From contig PABA01000007.1 in the NCBI GenBank assembly GCA_002699025.1, positions 1 to 58,089 of the forward strand: DNA of 58,089 nt, in the 5' to 3' direction. The stretch is from Sandaracinus sp. (GTDB taxonomy: Bacteria; Myxococcota_A; Polyangia; Polyangiales; Houyiibacteriaceae). Made by a program: the position numbers and the translations under genes. A model generated the notes under the pieces. That model did no database searches, was not told where the DNA came from, and worked only from the letters and a program-made list of their open reading frames with translations. Below, in pieces: positions 28,684-39,067 of this stretch. Numbering within the stretch: the first letter of the stretch is position 1; each line of letters begins with the position of its first letter.

Positions 28684-28783
28684 GGGGCCAGTCTGGTGCC
28701 TGCGCCGGTGAAGGTCGAGGCTCGCGCCGGGCCGGGGCGGCGACGGCCTTCGTGCTTCCCCTCCCGCGGCGGCGCGGATCTGG

Positions 28784-28789
28784 TACATC
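28784..28789 (+). promoter_or_regulatory. Candidate -10 box TACATC before the lipoprotein ATG
   Basis: TACATC ends 6 nt before the ATG at 28796, with GGGCTC between. No independent Shine-Dalgarno or clear -35 is present. Confidence 0.28.
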
Positions 28790-28795
28790 GGGCTC

Positions 28796-29221
28796 ATGCG
28801 CTCCCTCGCGCTCTGCACCGCGCTGCTCGCCGCCGCCTGCTCCGCCCCGCCCGCGCCGGGCCTCTCCGCCGAGGCCGTGCGGCGGGAGGTCGAGGAGCGC
28901 CGGAGCGAGCTCGAGGGCTGCGTGGAGGAGAGCACGGAGCTCGAGCTGCGCCTTCGGATCGCGCCCTCGGGGGAGGTCGAAGACGCCCGAGCGCGCGGGG
29001 CGGCGGCGCTCGGCCCGTGCATCGAGCGCGTCGCCGGTGCCTGGCGCTTCCCGGAGGCCGAAGGGGCGACGGTGGCCGAGGTGCCGCTCGTCTTCGAGGT
29101 CGCGCCCGCGGCGCCGGAGGGCGAGCGCGCCGGCGAAGAGGGCGAGGCCACCATCGAGGAGAACGCGGAGGACGAGGACGCGGCAGGCGCCGAGGGCGAG
29201 GCCCCGGAGAGCGCCCCCTGA
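28796..29221 (+). CDS. Lipoprotein with AgmX/PglI-like C-terminal domain
   Basis: This 141-residue protein has a lipoprotein signal (lipobox AAAC), then LEGC...LRLRIAPSGEVEDAR ... LGPCIERVAGAWRFP ... VPLVFEV. That order, with two conserved Cys and the WRFP strand, is the myxobacterial AgmX/PglI or TonB-C-like domain found on gliding and envelope proteins. A 35-residue acidic tail (Glu/Asp/Ala) follows. It is divergent from the RegB-like kinase. The domain call is by pattern. Confidence 0.75.
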   Translation: MRSLALCTALLAAACSAPPAPGLSAEAVRREVEERRSELEGCVEESTELELRLRIAPSGEVEDARARGAAALGPCIERVAGAWRFPEAEGATVAEVPLVFEVAPAAPEGERAGEEGEATIEENAEDEDAAGAEGEAPESAP

Positions 29222-29252
29222 GGCGTGGGCTGATGCGCGGGCGCGCTCGCCG

Positions 29253-29843
29253 CTACGAGGGCGTGCCGCCCGAGAGGAAGCGCTGGATGTCCTCGCGGCT
29301 GACCCGCCAGCCCACGAAGACGTGGGCGACCAGGTTGACCAGGCTCACGAGGACCATGCCCACGACCATCCAGGTCAGGTAGCCCTCGGGGCCGATGGGG
29401 CCGTTGGCGTTCCGTTGGGATTCGAGGAGCGCCAGGAGCTCGGGCATGTTCCGGTAGGAATGGAAGAGCCAGCTCGCGAGCTTGGCCACGATCCAGACCA
29501 CGTTCGCGAGGACCGCCTGCTTGAGCCACCAGATCGCGCTCGGGCGCCGGCTCGTCAGCAGGAAAGAGCCGATGATCAGCATCAGCGAGACGACGATGTT
29601 GGCGGCGGCCAGCGGGCGCCGGTTCGGGTCGTTGTAGAGGGTGCGCTGGAGCTCGGCGAGCTACTCGGCGGCGGGGGCGCCCTCGGGGGAGATCTGCTCG
29701 CCCTCGCTCGAGAAGTCGACGCCCGCGACGCGCAGGTCCGTCGCGCCCTTGGAGACCCCGCAGGTCCCCATCAGGGTGAGGAAGAGCGCCAGCATGAAGG
29801 TGGCTCGGGCGCCCGGCCGCTCCTGCGCCTCCGGTTCGCGCAC
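29253..29843 (-). pseudogene. Membrane protein gene split by an in-frame TAG
   Basis: The reading frame from GTG 29843 to the stop at 29253 is continuous except for one TAG at 29661-29663. The first part (60 codons) has a membrane segment (FMLALFLTLMGTCGV) and ends SPEGAPAAE. The frame resumes at once as LAELQRTLYNDPNRRPLAAA, then has helices (IVVSLMLIIGSFLL, AVLANVVWIVAKLASWLF, WMVVGMVLVSLVNLVAHVFVGW). Both sides read as one protein of about 195 residues. A C-to-T change at a CAG (Gln) codon would explain the TAG; sequencing error or readthrough are alternatives. An internal ATG at 29582 would give a 109-residue product. The family is not recognised. Confidence 0.65.
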
Positions 29844-29887
29844 CCGCCTACCTTACCACCGGGCGGCGGCGAAGCACGGCGAAGCAG

Positions 29888-29959
29888 CACGCAGCCGGGG
29901 AAGCGGCCAGTGAAGCCGCCGGGGAAGCGGCCAGGAAAGCGGCCAGGAAAGCGGCCGGG
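29888..29959. repeat. 12-bp tandem repeat, 6 copies
   Basis: Units near GAAGCGGCCAGG repeat at an exact 12-bp period just upstream of the split membrane gene (its 5' side) and in front of the plus-strand TPR-like gene. The rest of the 263-bp gap has no supported gene. Confidence 0.9.
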
Positions 29960-30106
29960 AGGCTCCCGGGGCCTCGGCCTCGGGGAAGCCGCGGCCGGGC
30001 TGCGCCGTAGCATGGAGAGCGGGAAATCGGAGCGGGCTCGGAACTTCGGGCGGGCCTCGGTGTCTCACGGAGCCCGCGGGAGCTCCCCGAGGAGGAGGAC
30101 GAACGG

Positions 30107-30667
30107 ATGGAATGGCGACTCAACTTGGCGGTCCTGGTCACGCTCAGCATCGTCTGGGCTCATCTGACCGCCGCCGAGCCCGTGTCGCCCCTCGATCCCG
30201 CCGACCCCGGCACCGCCGAGCTCGCCCGCATGGAGGACGCCTTCGCCCGCGACGGCGGAGACGTCGTCCTCGCCCGGCGCCTCGCCGAGACCTACCTCGA
30301 GCTCGGTCGCCCCGGGCTGGCCATCGCGACGCTCCGCGCCGGCGAGCCCGGCATCCTCGAGCACCCGGTCGTCGCCCACCGGCTCGCCCAGGCCTACGAG
30401 GCGAGCGGCCGCGTCCTCGACGCCCGCGCCACGGCCGAGCTGGCGCTCATGCGCTGCGCCCGCAGCCTCGGCACCGGCGACGCGCCGAGCGGGACGCCCA
30501 TCCCCCGCTTCGCCTGCGACCCGCATCAGCACGCCGTCCTCTCGATGCACCGCGACGCCCTCGAGCACATGGTCGAGTGGGGCGTGGCCGTCCCCGCGAG
30601 CGACGCCCGGGCCCAGCGCGCCTACGACCTGGCCATGCGCCGGGTCCGCATCGCCGCCCGCCGCTGA
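30107..30667 (+). CDS. TPR-like protein with signal anchor
   Basis: This 186-residue protein has a hydrophobic N-terminus (LNLAVLVTLSIVWAHLTAAE), probably a signal peptide or anchor, followed by helical repeat segments (VVLARRLAETYLELGRPGLA, HPVVAHRLAQAYEASGRVLD) with tetratricopeptide spacing. Its partner is unknown. GGAGG precedes the ATG at 30107. It is convergent with the SDR gene, whose stop codon lies 15 bp away. Confidence 0.75.
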   Translation: MEWRLNLAVLVTLSIVWAHLTAAEPVSPLDPADPGTAELARMEDAFARDGGDVVLARRLAETYLELGRPGLAIATLRAGEPGILEHPVVAHRLAQAYEASGRVLDARATAELALMRCARSLGTGDAPSGTPIPRFACDPHQHAVLSMHRDALEHMVEWGVAVPASDARAQRAYDLAMRRVRIAARR

Positions 30668-30682
30668 GGCGCCCGTCGCCGC

Positions 30683-31420
30683 TCAGAAGCCGACGCGGCG
30701 CATGACGGCGCGCGGGAGGTGGCGGATGACCGCCATCACGAGCTTCCAGGCGCCCGGCGCGTAGACGACGGGATCGCCCCGGTCGATGGCGCCGAGCACG
30801 ATCTCGGCGACCTCGTCGGGCTCGCCGGCGAAGGGCGGCGGCTCGAGCCCGGCCGTCATGCCCGTCTTCACGAAGCCGGGCTTCACCGTCACGACCTTCA
30901 GGCCCTCGCTCCGGAACTTGTGGTCGAGCCCCTCGAGGTAGCGGCTCAGGCCCGCCTTGCTCGCGCCGTAGATCACGACGGGCTTGCGGCCCCGCTCGCC
31001 GGCCACCGAGCTGAAGACGCAGAGCGTGCCGCCGCCCTGGGCGAGGAGGCGCTTGCGGGCGTGCTCGCAGAAGACGACGGTGTTCGCGAAGTTCACGCGC
31101 GTCAGCTTCGCGGCGAGCTCCGGATCGGCCTCGAGCTCCTCCTGTGTCGCGAAGAGGCCGGCCGTGACGACCGCCGTGTCGACCCGCTCGAGCGCAGCCC
31201 AGGCGGTGTTCAGCGCCACCTCGAAGCCCTCGGGCGCGTCGAGGTCGCAGTGGGCGTGGCCGACCTCGCCGGTCGCGCCGCGCACCTCGAGGTCCTTCCC
31301 GGCGGCCCCGAGGTCGTCGGCGTTTCGGCCCAGGAGGAAGAGGCGGTCGCCTCGTTCGGCCATGCGGCGCGCCAGCGCCTGGCCCATGCCCTTGGTGGCC
31401 CCGAGGATGACGACGTTCAT
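30683..31420 (-). CDS. Short-chain dehydrogenase/reductase, DprE2-like
   Basis: This 245-residue protein has GATKGMGQALA (NAD(P)-binding glycine motif), a Ser pair in VFSSVAGERGR and YGASKAG (catalytic Tyr-x3-Lys). The C-terminal block VYAPGAWKLVMAVIRHLPRA strongly resembles that of mycobacterial DprE2 and relatives, membrane-associated sugar ketoreductases. No DprE1 oxidase gene is adjacent, so the substrate is uncertain. The ATG at 31420 is preferred; an in-frame extension upstream reads through the CCCTG repeat. A TATATG box lies 7 nt before the ATG. Confidence 0.85.
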   Translation of the reverse strand: MNVVILGATKGMGQALARRMAERGDRLFLLGRNADDLGAAGKDLEVRGATGEVGHAHCDLDAPEGFEVALNTAWAALERVDTAVVTAGLFATQEELEADPELAAKLTRVNFANTVVFCEHARKRLLAQGGGTLCVFSSVAGERGRKPVVIYGASKAGLSRYLEGLDHKFRSEGLKVVTVKPGFVKTGMTAGLEPPPFAGEPDEVAEIVLGAIDRGDPVVYAPGAWKLVMAVIRHLPRAVMRRVGF

Positions 31421-31427
31421 GGCCGCG

Positions 31428-31433
31428 CATATA
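31428..31433 (-). promoter_or_regulatory. Candidate -10 box TATATG before the SDR ATG
   Basis: TATATG is followed after 7 nt by the ATG on the minus strand. It is the best match to TATAAT in this group, and no Shine-Dalgarno is present, so a leaderless transcript is likely. Confidence 0.45.
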
Positions 31434-31460
31434 GCAGGCGACGCCCCGAAAGACCCGTTT

Positions 31461-31490
31461 CCCTGCCCTGCCCTGCCCTGCCCTGCCCTG
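31461..31490. repeat. CCCTG pentanucleotide repeat, 6 copies
   Basis: Six perfect CCCTG units are followed by two degenerate ones. They lie 41 bp upstream of the SDR start codon, on the promoter side, so copy-number change could affect expression. The remaining gap up to 31778 holds only the metK terminator hairpin and no supported gene. Confidence 0.9.
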
Positions 31491-31716
31491 CCCAGCCCGG
31501 CCCGGGGGAACCGGAGAGGGGCCGTAGCCTCATCGATGCGGGTCTGCCTCGACCCAGAACGGCGTTCTCCCCGGCCGGGCGCTCCCAGTTCCTGCCCAGC
31601 CGAGATAGGCAGCCGAGACAGGCGCCCGCAGGACACCGTTTCAGGTGTGAACTATCGCTCCTTCGCCCGCCGCCTCCCCCGCGGCCTCCGGGCCCGGCAC
31701 GACTCCTGAACGACGA

Positions 31717-31747
31717 CGGGCGCCGCGTGCTCTCGCACGGGCGCCCG
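31717..31747 (-). terminator. Strong two-part hairpin after metK
   Basis: CGGGCGCC (31717-31724) pairs with GGCGCCCG (31740-31747), and CGTGC pairs with GCACG inside it around a TCTC/GAGA loop, with one bulged base. It lies 31 nt beyond the metK stop codon and is the probable end of that transcript, although the following minus-strand bases are only partly T-rich. Confidence 0.6.
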
Positions 31748-31778
31748 CTGCTCCTCGAAGAGGACGTAGAGCGTCGGC

Positions 31779-33044
31779 TCAGGCCGTGGCGCCCTTCTTC
31801 GAGCTCTTCTTCTTGGCCTTCTTGGCGGCCTTCTTCTTCGCCGGCTTGCCGTTGGCCTTCGAGGTCGCCTTCGCCTTCTTCGGGAGGAGCGCCTCCTTCA
31901 GCTCGGCGGCCATGTCGGTCTTCTCCCAGGTGAAGCTCTTCTCGGGCCGGCCGAAGTGCCCGTAGGCGGCCGTCGGCGAGTAGATCGGCCGCAGCAGGTC
32001 GAGGTGCTCGATGAGCGCCGCCGGCCGGAAGTCGAAGAGCTCCTTGACCGTCTTGGCGATCTTCTCGTCCTCGACCTTGCCCGTGCCGAAGGTCGTCACG
32101 TAGACGCCGACGGGCTCCGCGACGCCGATGGCGTAGGCGACCTGCACCTCGCAGCGCTCGGCGAGCTTGGCCTTCACGATGTTCTTCGCGACGTAGCGCG
32201 CGAAGTAGGCGGCGCTCCGGTCGACCTTCGAGGGGTCCTTGCCGCTGAAGGCGCCGCCGCCGTGGCGACCCATGCCGCCGTAGGTGTCGACGATGATCTT
32301 GCGGCCGGTCAGGCCCGCGTCGCCGCAGGGCCCGCCGATGACGAAGCGGCCCGTCGGGTTGATGTGGAACTTGGTCTTCTTGTCGACCATCTTCCCCGGG
32401 AGCACCGGGTGCACGACCTCGTCGAGGATCGCGTGCTTGAGGTGGCGGTGCTTGATGCCCTCCGCGTGCTGCGTGGAGATCACCACCGCGTCGATGCGCG
32501 TGGGCTTGCCGTCCGGGCCGTACTCGACCGTGACCTGGCTCTTGCCGTCGGGCCGCAGCCACGGGAGCGTCTTGTTCTTGCGGACCTTCGCGAGCCGCTT
32601 CGTGAGCCGGTGCGCCAGGTCGATGGGCATGGGCATCAGGCTGCGGGTCTCGTTGACCGCGTAGCCGAACATCAGGCCCTGATCGCCGGCGCCCTGCTCC
32701 TTGTGGAGGCCCTGGCCGGCCGTGACGCCCTGGCTGATGTCCGGCGACTGCTGCTCGACGGCCGAGAGCACCGCGCAGGTGTCCGCGTCGAAGCCCATGT
32801 CCGAGGAGGTGTAGCCGATCTTGCGGATCGCCTTCCGCACGATCTCCGGGACGTCGATGGTGGCCTGCGTCGTGATCTCGCCGGCGACGATGGCGTAGCC
32901 CGTCTTGACCATGGTCTCGGCGGCGACGCGCGAGTGCGGGTCCTGGGCGAGGCAGGCGTCGAGGACGGCGTCGGAGACGGCGTCGCAGATCTTGTCGGGG
33001 TGGCCCTCGGTGACGGACTCGGACGTGAAGAGGTGGCCGGCCAT
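31779..33044 (-). CDS. metK: S-adenosylmethionine synthetase with Lys-rich tail
   Basis: This 421-residue protein makes S-adenosylmethionine from methionine and ATP. Signatures are [32 protein letters not shown] (ATP-binding loop) and [19 protein letters not shown] (P-loop-like signature). The catalytic body ends about residue 388. It is followed by an unusual tail of about 32 residues made of Lys, Ala and Ser ([20 protein letters not shown] at the end), resembling histone H1 and not part of normal MetK. AAGGA precedes the ATG. It forms a single-gene transcript with its own promoter, leader and terminator-like hairpin. Confidence 0.97.
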   Translation of the reverse strand: MAGHLFTSESVTEGHPDKICDAVSDAVLDACLAQDPHSRVAAETMVKTGYAIVAGEITTQATIDVPEIVRKAIRKIGYTSSDMGFDADTCAVLSAVEQQSPDISQGVTAGQGLHKEQGAGDQGLMFGYAVNETRSLMPMPIDLAHRLTKRLAKVRKNKTLPWLRPDGKSQVTVEYGPDGKPTRIDAVVISTQHAEGIKHRHLKHAILDEVVHPVLPGKMVDKKTKFHINPTGRFVIGGPCGDAGLTGRKIIVDTYGGMGRHGGGAFSGKDPSKVDRSAAYFARYVAKNIVKAKLAERCEVQVAYAIGVAEPVGVYVTTFGTGKVEDEKIAKTVKELFDFRPAALIEHLDLLRPIYSPTAAYGHFGRPEKSFTWEKTDMAAELKEALLPKKAKATSKANGKPAKKKAAKKAKKKSSKKGATA

Positions 33045-33166
33045 GGTGTTCCTTCCCCCGCGCGATGCCCCGCGGGTGGGCTTGTTCGAGGCGGGCTCGA
33101 CGGACGAAGCCGCGTCGGCGGACGCGGCGTGAGTGATCGGGAGGCGCCGCTCGCGCGGCGCACGGG
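33045..33166 (-). promoter_or_regulatory. Structured metK leader with two perfect hairpins
   Basis: The predicted leader of about 120 nt contains GCGCCGC-GCGA-GCGGCGC (33144-33161, a GNRA loop) extended by CGGG/CCCG flanks, and GCCGCGTC-CGCC-GACGCGGC (33109-33128). Both stems are perfect. Leaders of metK are often SAM-responsive, but this one does not show a consensus I could match to a known SAM or SAH riboswitch. Regulation by this RNA is therefore a hypothesis. Confidence 0.45.
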
Positions 33167-33172
33167 TGCCCG

Positions 33173-33201
33173 GAGATAGTGGACGTCTCCGGCCCGGTCA
33201 A
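33173..33201 (-). promoter_or_regulatory. metK housekeeping promoter
   Basis: On the minus strand TTGACC (33201-33196) and TATCTC (33178-33173) are exactly 17 bp apart. The -35 matches five of six consensus bases. The predicted start is near 33166, immediately before the first leader hairpin. Confidence 0.65.
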
Positions 33202-33300
33202 CCGCGGGGCCGGTCGGGCGACGGGCCGGACGAGGTGAAACGCGTTCCCGGGCGGTGATATGTTGCCGGGGCGGGTCGGGGCCCGCGAGGGGTGCTTGGC

Positions 33301-35457
<2,157 letters not shown>

Positions 35458-35689
35458 GCGCGGACGCCTTCAGCTCCGAGCCCGGGTTCGTCACCGGTCG
35501 GCGCCCCTCGCACAACCCTTCGGGCCCCGCAGCGGGCTCTCGCTCCGCCGAAACACGGCCCGTATTCGTTGTCCGCGAGAATCCACCGCGAACCCGAAGC
35601 CCTGCACGATCATCACGCCGCCTGGAGACTCGTCCGGGCGAACGCAGCGCGGGGCGGGCGCGCTATGCTCGCCGCCGGAAGGAGACGCC

Positions 35690-36598
35690 GTGGGTGAAGA
35701 CACGTGGCTCGACGCGGAGCTGCAGGACGTGCTGGACGAGGAGCTGGAGGCCGAGCTCGACGACGTGCGGCGAGCCCACGGGCTCCAGGAGGCGCTGAAG
35801 AGCGGCGCCTTCGAGCCGCGCACGACGCTCGACCGCCGGACCTACTTCCGCGAGCTCTACCGGCTGCAGGCGGAGCTCATCGATCTGCAGGACTGGACCA
35901 TCGCGAACGGGGAGAAGCTGGTCGTGCTCTTCGAGGGGCGCGACGCGGCGGGCAAGGGGGGCGTCATCAAGCGCATCACCCAGCGCCTCGACCCGCGCGT
36001 CTGCCGCGTCGTCGCGCTCCCGGCCCCCACCGAGCGCGAGCAGACGAGCTGGTACTTCCAGCGCTACGTGCCGCACCTCCCGGCCGGCGGCGAGATCGTC
36101 CTCTTCGACCGCTCCTGGTACAACCGCGCCGGCGTCGAGCGCGTCATGGGCTTCGCCTCGGAGGATCAGGTCGAGGCCTTCTTCCGCGACGTGGTCGAGC
36201 TCGAGCGCATGCTGGTGCGCTCGGGGATCCGGCTCGTGAAGTACTGGTTCTCGATCAGCGATCGGGAGCAGCAGCACCGCTTCCTCGCGCGCATCCACGA
36301 CCCGATGAAGCAGTGGAAGCTGAGCGCCATGGACCTCGAGTCGCGCATCCGCTGGGAGGACTACACGAAGGCCAAGGAGGAGATGTTCGAGCGGACGAAC
36401 ATCCCCGAGGCGCCCTGGTGGATCGTCGAGGCGAACGACAAGCGCCGGGCGCGCCTGAACTGCATCAGCCACCTGCTCTCGCAGGTCCCCTACGCGCCCG
36501 TGCCGTCCGAGGACGTCGAGCTGCCCGAGCGGGTCTTCAACCCGGACTACGAGCGGAAGACGCTCCCGGAAGAGCTCTACGTCCCGCAGCGCTACTGA
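35690..36598 (+). CDS. ppk2: Polyphosphate kinase 2 family protein
   Basis: This 302-residue protein has the PPK2 core: LVVLFEGRDAAGKGG (Walker A), PTEREQTSWYFQRYVPHLP, LFDRSWYNRAGVERVMGF (Walker B and lid) and VKYWFSISDREQQHRF. PPK2 transfers phosphate between polyphosphate and nucleotides. Length and single-domain form fit class I, which favours NDP substrates, but class cannot be fixed by eye. The GTG start has GGAAGGAG upstream and a TATGCT box about 22 nt before the start codon. It converges with the gene at 36621. Confidence 0.95.
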   Translation: MGEDTWLDAELQDVLDEELEAELDDVRRAHGLQEALKSGAFEPRTTLDRRTYFRELYRLQAELIDLQDWTIANGEKLVVLFEGRDAAGKGGVIKRITQRLDPRVCRVVALPAPTEREQTSWYFQRYVPHLPAGGEIVLFDRSWYNRAGVERVMGFASEDQVEAFFRDVVELERMLVRSGIRLVKYWFSISDREQQHRFLARIHDPMKQWKLSAMDLESRIRWEDYTKAKEEMFERTNIPEAPWWIVEANDKRRARLNCISHLLSQVPYAPVPSEDVELPERVFNPDYERKTLPEELYVPQRY

Positions 36599-36620
36599 CC
36601 CGGCCGCCCGGCGGCGGCGC

Positions 36621-38423
36621 CTACTCGGCGGCCTCGCGCTCCTCGCGGAGCACCTCGGCCCAGCGGATCCACGCGCTCCCGGCGTGCTGCACGAAGTCGT
36701 TGCGCACCGTGAGGTCCACCGGCGAGCCGGGCACGCCGCCGCGCGCCTCCGCCGGATCGGCGAGCAGGTGCGTGGGCCCGGGCGCCCAGCGCCAGCGGAG
36801 GAGCTGGCCGAGGCCGCGCTCGATCAGCGCCCGGAGCTCGGTCGTGTCCCGGCCGTGGTGCTTCATCAGGAGGTAGGTGTTGATGAAGGCCTCGGTGCGC
36901 GAGCCCACGGGCGTCAGCCGCGGCACGAGCACGGGCCCGGCGCCGTAGGCCCCCTCGACGTCCCAGGGCGTCTCGCCGGCCCGGTACTGGAGCGCGTCGT
37001 TGAAGCCGAACCAGCGCCCGCAGAAGTCGACCGCCTCCTCGCTCTCGACCACCTCGCGCGCCTCGCCGGCGGCGATGCACGTCCAGTGCTCCTCGCCGTA
37101 GTAGTAGCGGCTCCCGAGGAAGTCCCAGCCCGCGCCCGTCAGGTGCCCCATGAGCCGCCGGGCGGCCTCGAGGTTCGCCTCGTCCCCGAGCACGGCGTAG
37201 GCCTTCAGCAGCGCGAAGGCCGCCTCGCCGCTGTAGTACATGTGCTGGACGTCGATGGGCTCCTGGGCCTGCAGATCGAACTCGTGCATGAGCTCGCCGT
37301 CCTCGCGCTGGAGCGAGCGGAGGAAGGCCGTGAGCCCCTCGACCAGCCGGCGCGCCACCGGGTCCGGCGCCTTCTCGAGCACCTCCGAGGCGGCCACGAC
37401 CGTGAGCGCGGCCGAGCCCACCTCGACGCGCCCGTAGCTCTCGACGCAGGGGTGCTCCCCGCAGCGCCGGAGCTGGCGCCGCTCGACCCAGCGGAGCGCG
37501 CGCAGGGCCGCGTTCCGCGCCGCCGGCATGCCGTGGAGGTGGTCCACCTGCGCGACGAAGTAGGTCGTCCCCGCGTGCCGCGGCAGGTTGTAGGCCTCGA
37601 CGCGCTCGGAGCCGGTCGCGCCGTCGTACACGTAGGTCCAGCGGCCATCCGGCTTCTGGTGGCGGATGAGGAACTCGGCGCCCTCCACGGCGGCCTGGCG
37701 GAGGCTCTCCTCGGTGACCTCGACCTCGCGCGGGTAGGTCGCCTCGGCGAAGGTGCGGCTCCGGAAGCGGAACACCTCGCCCTCCTCCCGGAGCTCGGTC
37801 GGCTCGACGCCGAGGTCCCGGGCGAGGCGCCCCAGGAGCCCGGGCACGGGCGCGCCGAAGGCGAGGTCGGGGATGGGCGTGACGACGCCGCCGTCGTAGT
37901 TGCTGCCGGCGCGGAGCTCCTCGGGCGTGAGCCAGACGGCCTCGCCGCCGAGGCGCGCGCCGAGCCCCTCCTTCAGGGGCACGAGGCCGAGCTCGCGCAC
38001 CCAGGGGAGCTTCGGCATCAGGGGCCCGAGGCCCGTGACGACCTCGAGGGTGAAGCGCATGCGCCCCTCGCCCCGGGCGCCCCAGGAGTCGAGGGTCGTG
38101 AGGCGGGCGTCCCCGCGAAAGGCCTCCGCCGCGCCGCGCACGGCCGCCTCGAGGGAGCCGCTCGCGACGTGGCGGCGCACGGGGACGCCCCGATCCCAGG
38201 CGATCACGACGCTCGGGTGGGGGCCCTCCCAGGAGGCGCTCTCGGGGGCCGGAGGCATCGCCTCGCCGCGCCGGGTCGCCTCCAGCGCCTCGAGAGCCCA
38301 GGCGCCGGCGTCCGCGGGCGGCTCCACCTCGTCGATGTGCGCCCGGCCGTGGGCCACGAAGGCGAGCACCACCAGCAGGACGGCCCAGCCGCCGAGGAGC
38401 TGGACGAGCCTACGCCGGGTCAT
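36621..38423 (-). CDS. Membrane-anchored alpha/alpha-toroid-like protein, unknown function
   Basis: This 600-residue protein has an N-terminal membrane helix (residues 8-25), an N-terminal domain of about 210 residues of unknown type, and a C-terminal region (about 235-595) with many helix pairs. Aromatic-rich motifs there (LIRHQKPDGRWTYVYD, YNLPRHAGTTYFVAQ, GGVPGSPVDLTVRNDFVQH) recall alpha/alpha-toroid folds such as terpenoid cyclase-like or glycosidase-like proteins. No catalytic set could be identified. Its start overlaps the end of the upstream membrane protein gene by 14 bp, so the two form one operon. Confidence 0.75.
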   Translation of the reverse strand: MTRRRLVQLLGGWAVLLVVLAFVAHGRAHIDEVEPPADAGAWALEALEATRRGEAMPPAPESASWEGPHPSVVIAWDRGVPVRRHVASGSLEAAVRGAAEAFRGDARLTTLDSWGARGEGRMRFTLEVVTGLGPLMPKLPWVRELGLVPLKEGLGARLGGEAVWLTPEELRAGSNYDGGVVTPIPDLAFGAPVPGLLGRLARDLGVEPTELREEGEVFRFRSRTFAEATYPREVEVTEESLRQAAVEGAEFLIRHQKPDGRWTYVYDGATGSERVEAYNLPRHAGTTYFVAQVDHLHGMPAARNAALRALRWVERRQLRRCGEHPCVESYGRVEVGSAALTVVAASEVLEKAPDPVARRLVEGLTAFLRSLQREDGELMHEFDLQAQEPIDVQHMYYSGEAAFALLKAYAVLGDEANLEAARRLMGHLTGAGWDFLGSRYYYGEEHWTCIAAGEAREVVESEEAVDFCGRWFGFNDALQYRAGETPWDVEGAYGAGPVLVPRLTPVGSRTEAFINTYLLMKHHGRDTTELRALIERGLGQLLRWRWAPGPTHLLADPAEARGGVPGSPVDLTVRNDFVQHAGSAWIRWAEVLREEREAAE

Positions 38424-38991
38424 CGTCGCTCTCGCCGGCGTCGTCCCTCGCGTCTTCGTCTCGCGCGTCCGCGTCCGCGTCCGTCGCGTCCGTCGCGTCC
38501 TCCTCCGTCGCGCGCTTCGCCTCGCCCATCGGCCCGCCGCGGTCGCGCTCGGCCTCCCGGGCCGCTGCGCGTCCGGCCTCCCGCACGCTCGGCAGGAGGA
38601 AGTAGAGCTGCGCCGCCGGGAAGACGACGAGGTAGGGCGCGAGGAGGAGCCCGACGATGGTGAGGATGATCGACCCGCCGGTGCCCACGGGGCCGTAGAG
38701 CCCGGCCAGGCTGCTCGCCGTGTAGACGAGCGCCGTCACCAGGCCCACGCCCGCCACCAGCGCCACCGTGGCCACGACCCGGGCCACCCGCGCCGCCCAG
38801 CCCTGGCCGGTGAGCAGCCCCACGCCGGCCGCGGCGAAGCCCATGGCGAGCGCCGTCGCGCCGACGTCCACCGGCCACCAGCGCGCCGGGAGCGCCAACC
38901 AGACGGCGAGCAGGAGGAGCACGGCCAGGAGCACGTCCAGGCCGCCCATCACCGGGCGGCGCGGCTCCATCGCCCTTTCGCGGGTCGTCAT
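38410..38991 (-). CDS. Four-helix membrane protein with acidic tail
   Basis: This 193-residue protein has four hydrophobic helices (about residues 17-36, 44-60, 65-92 and 102-132) and a charged C-terminal tail of about 55 residues rich in Asp/Glu/Ala (GESDDDPA at the end). No family is recognised. It overlaps the next gene, suggesting that the two products act together at the inner membrane. Confidence 0.75.
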   Translation of the reverse strand: MTTRERAMEPRRPVMGGLDVLLAVLLLLAVWLALPARWWPVDVGATALAMGFAAAGVGLLTGQGWAARVARVVATVALVAGVGLVTALVYTASSLAGLYGPVGTGGSIILTIVGLLLAPYLVVFPAAQLYFLLPSVREAGRAAAREAERDRGGPMGEAKRATEEDATDATDADADARDEDARDDAGESDDDPA

Positions 38992-39067
38992 CGGAGCGCG
39001 AGGCTACGCGGCCGAGCGGGCCCGGTCGAGCGCCCGACCGGAAGGCCCGGCGGCACCGCGCCGCGCC

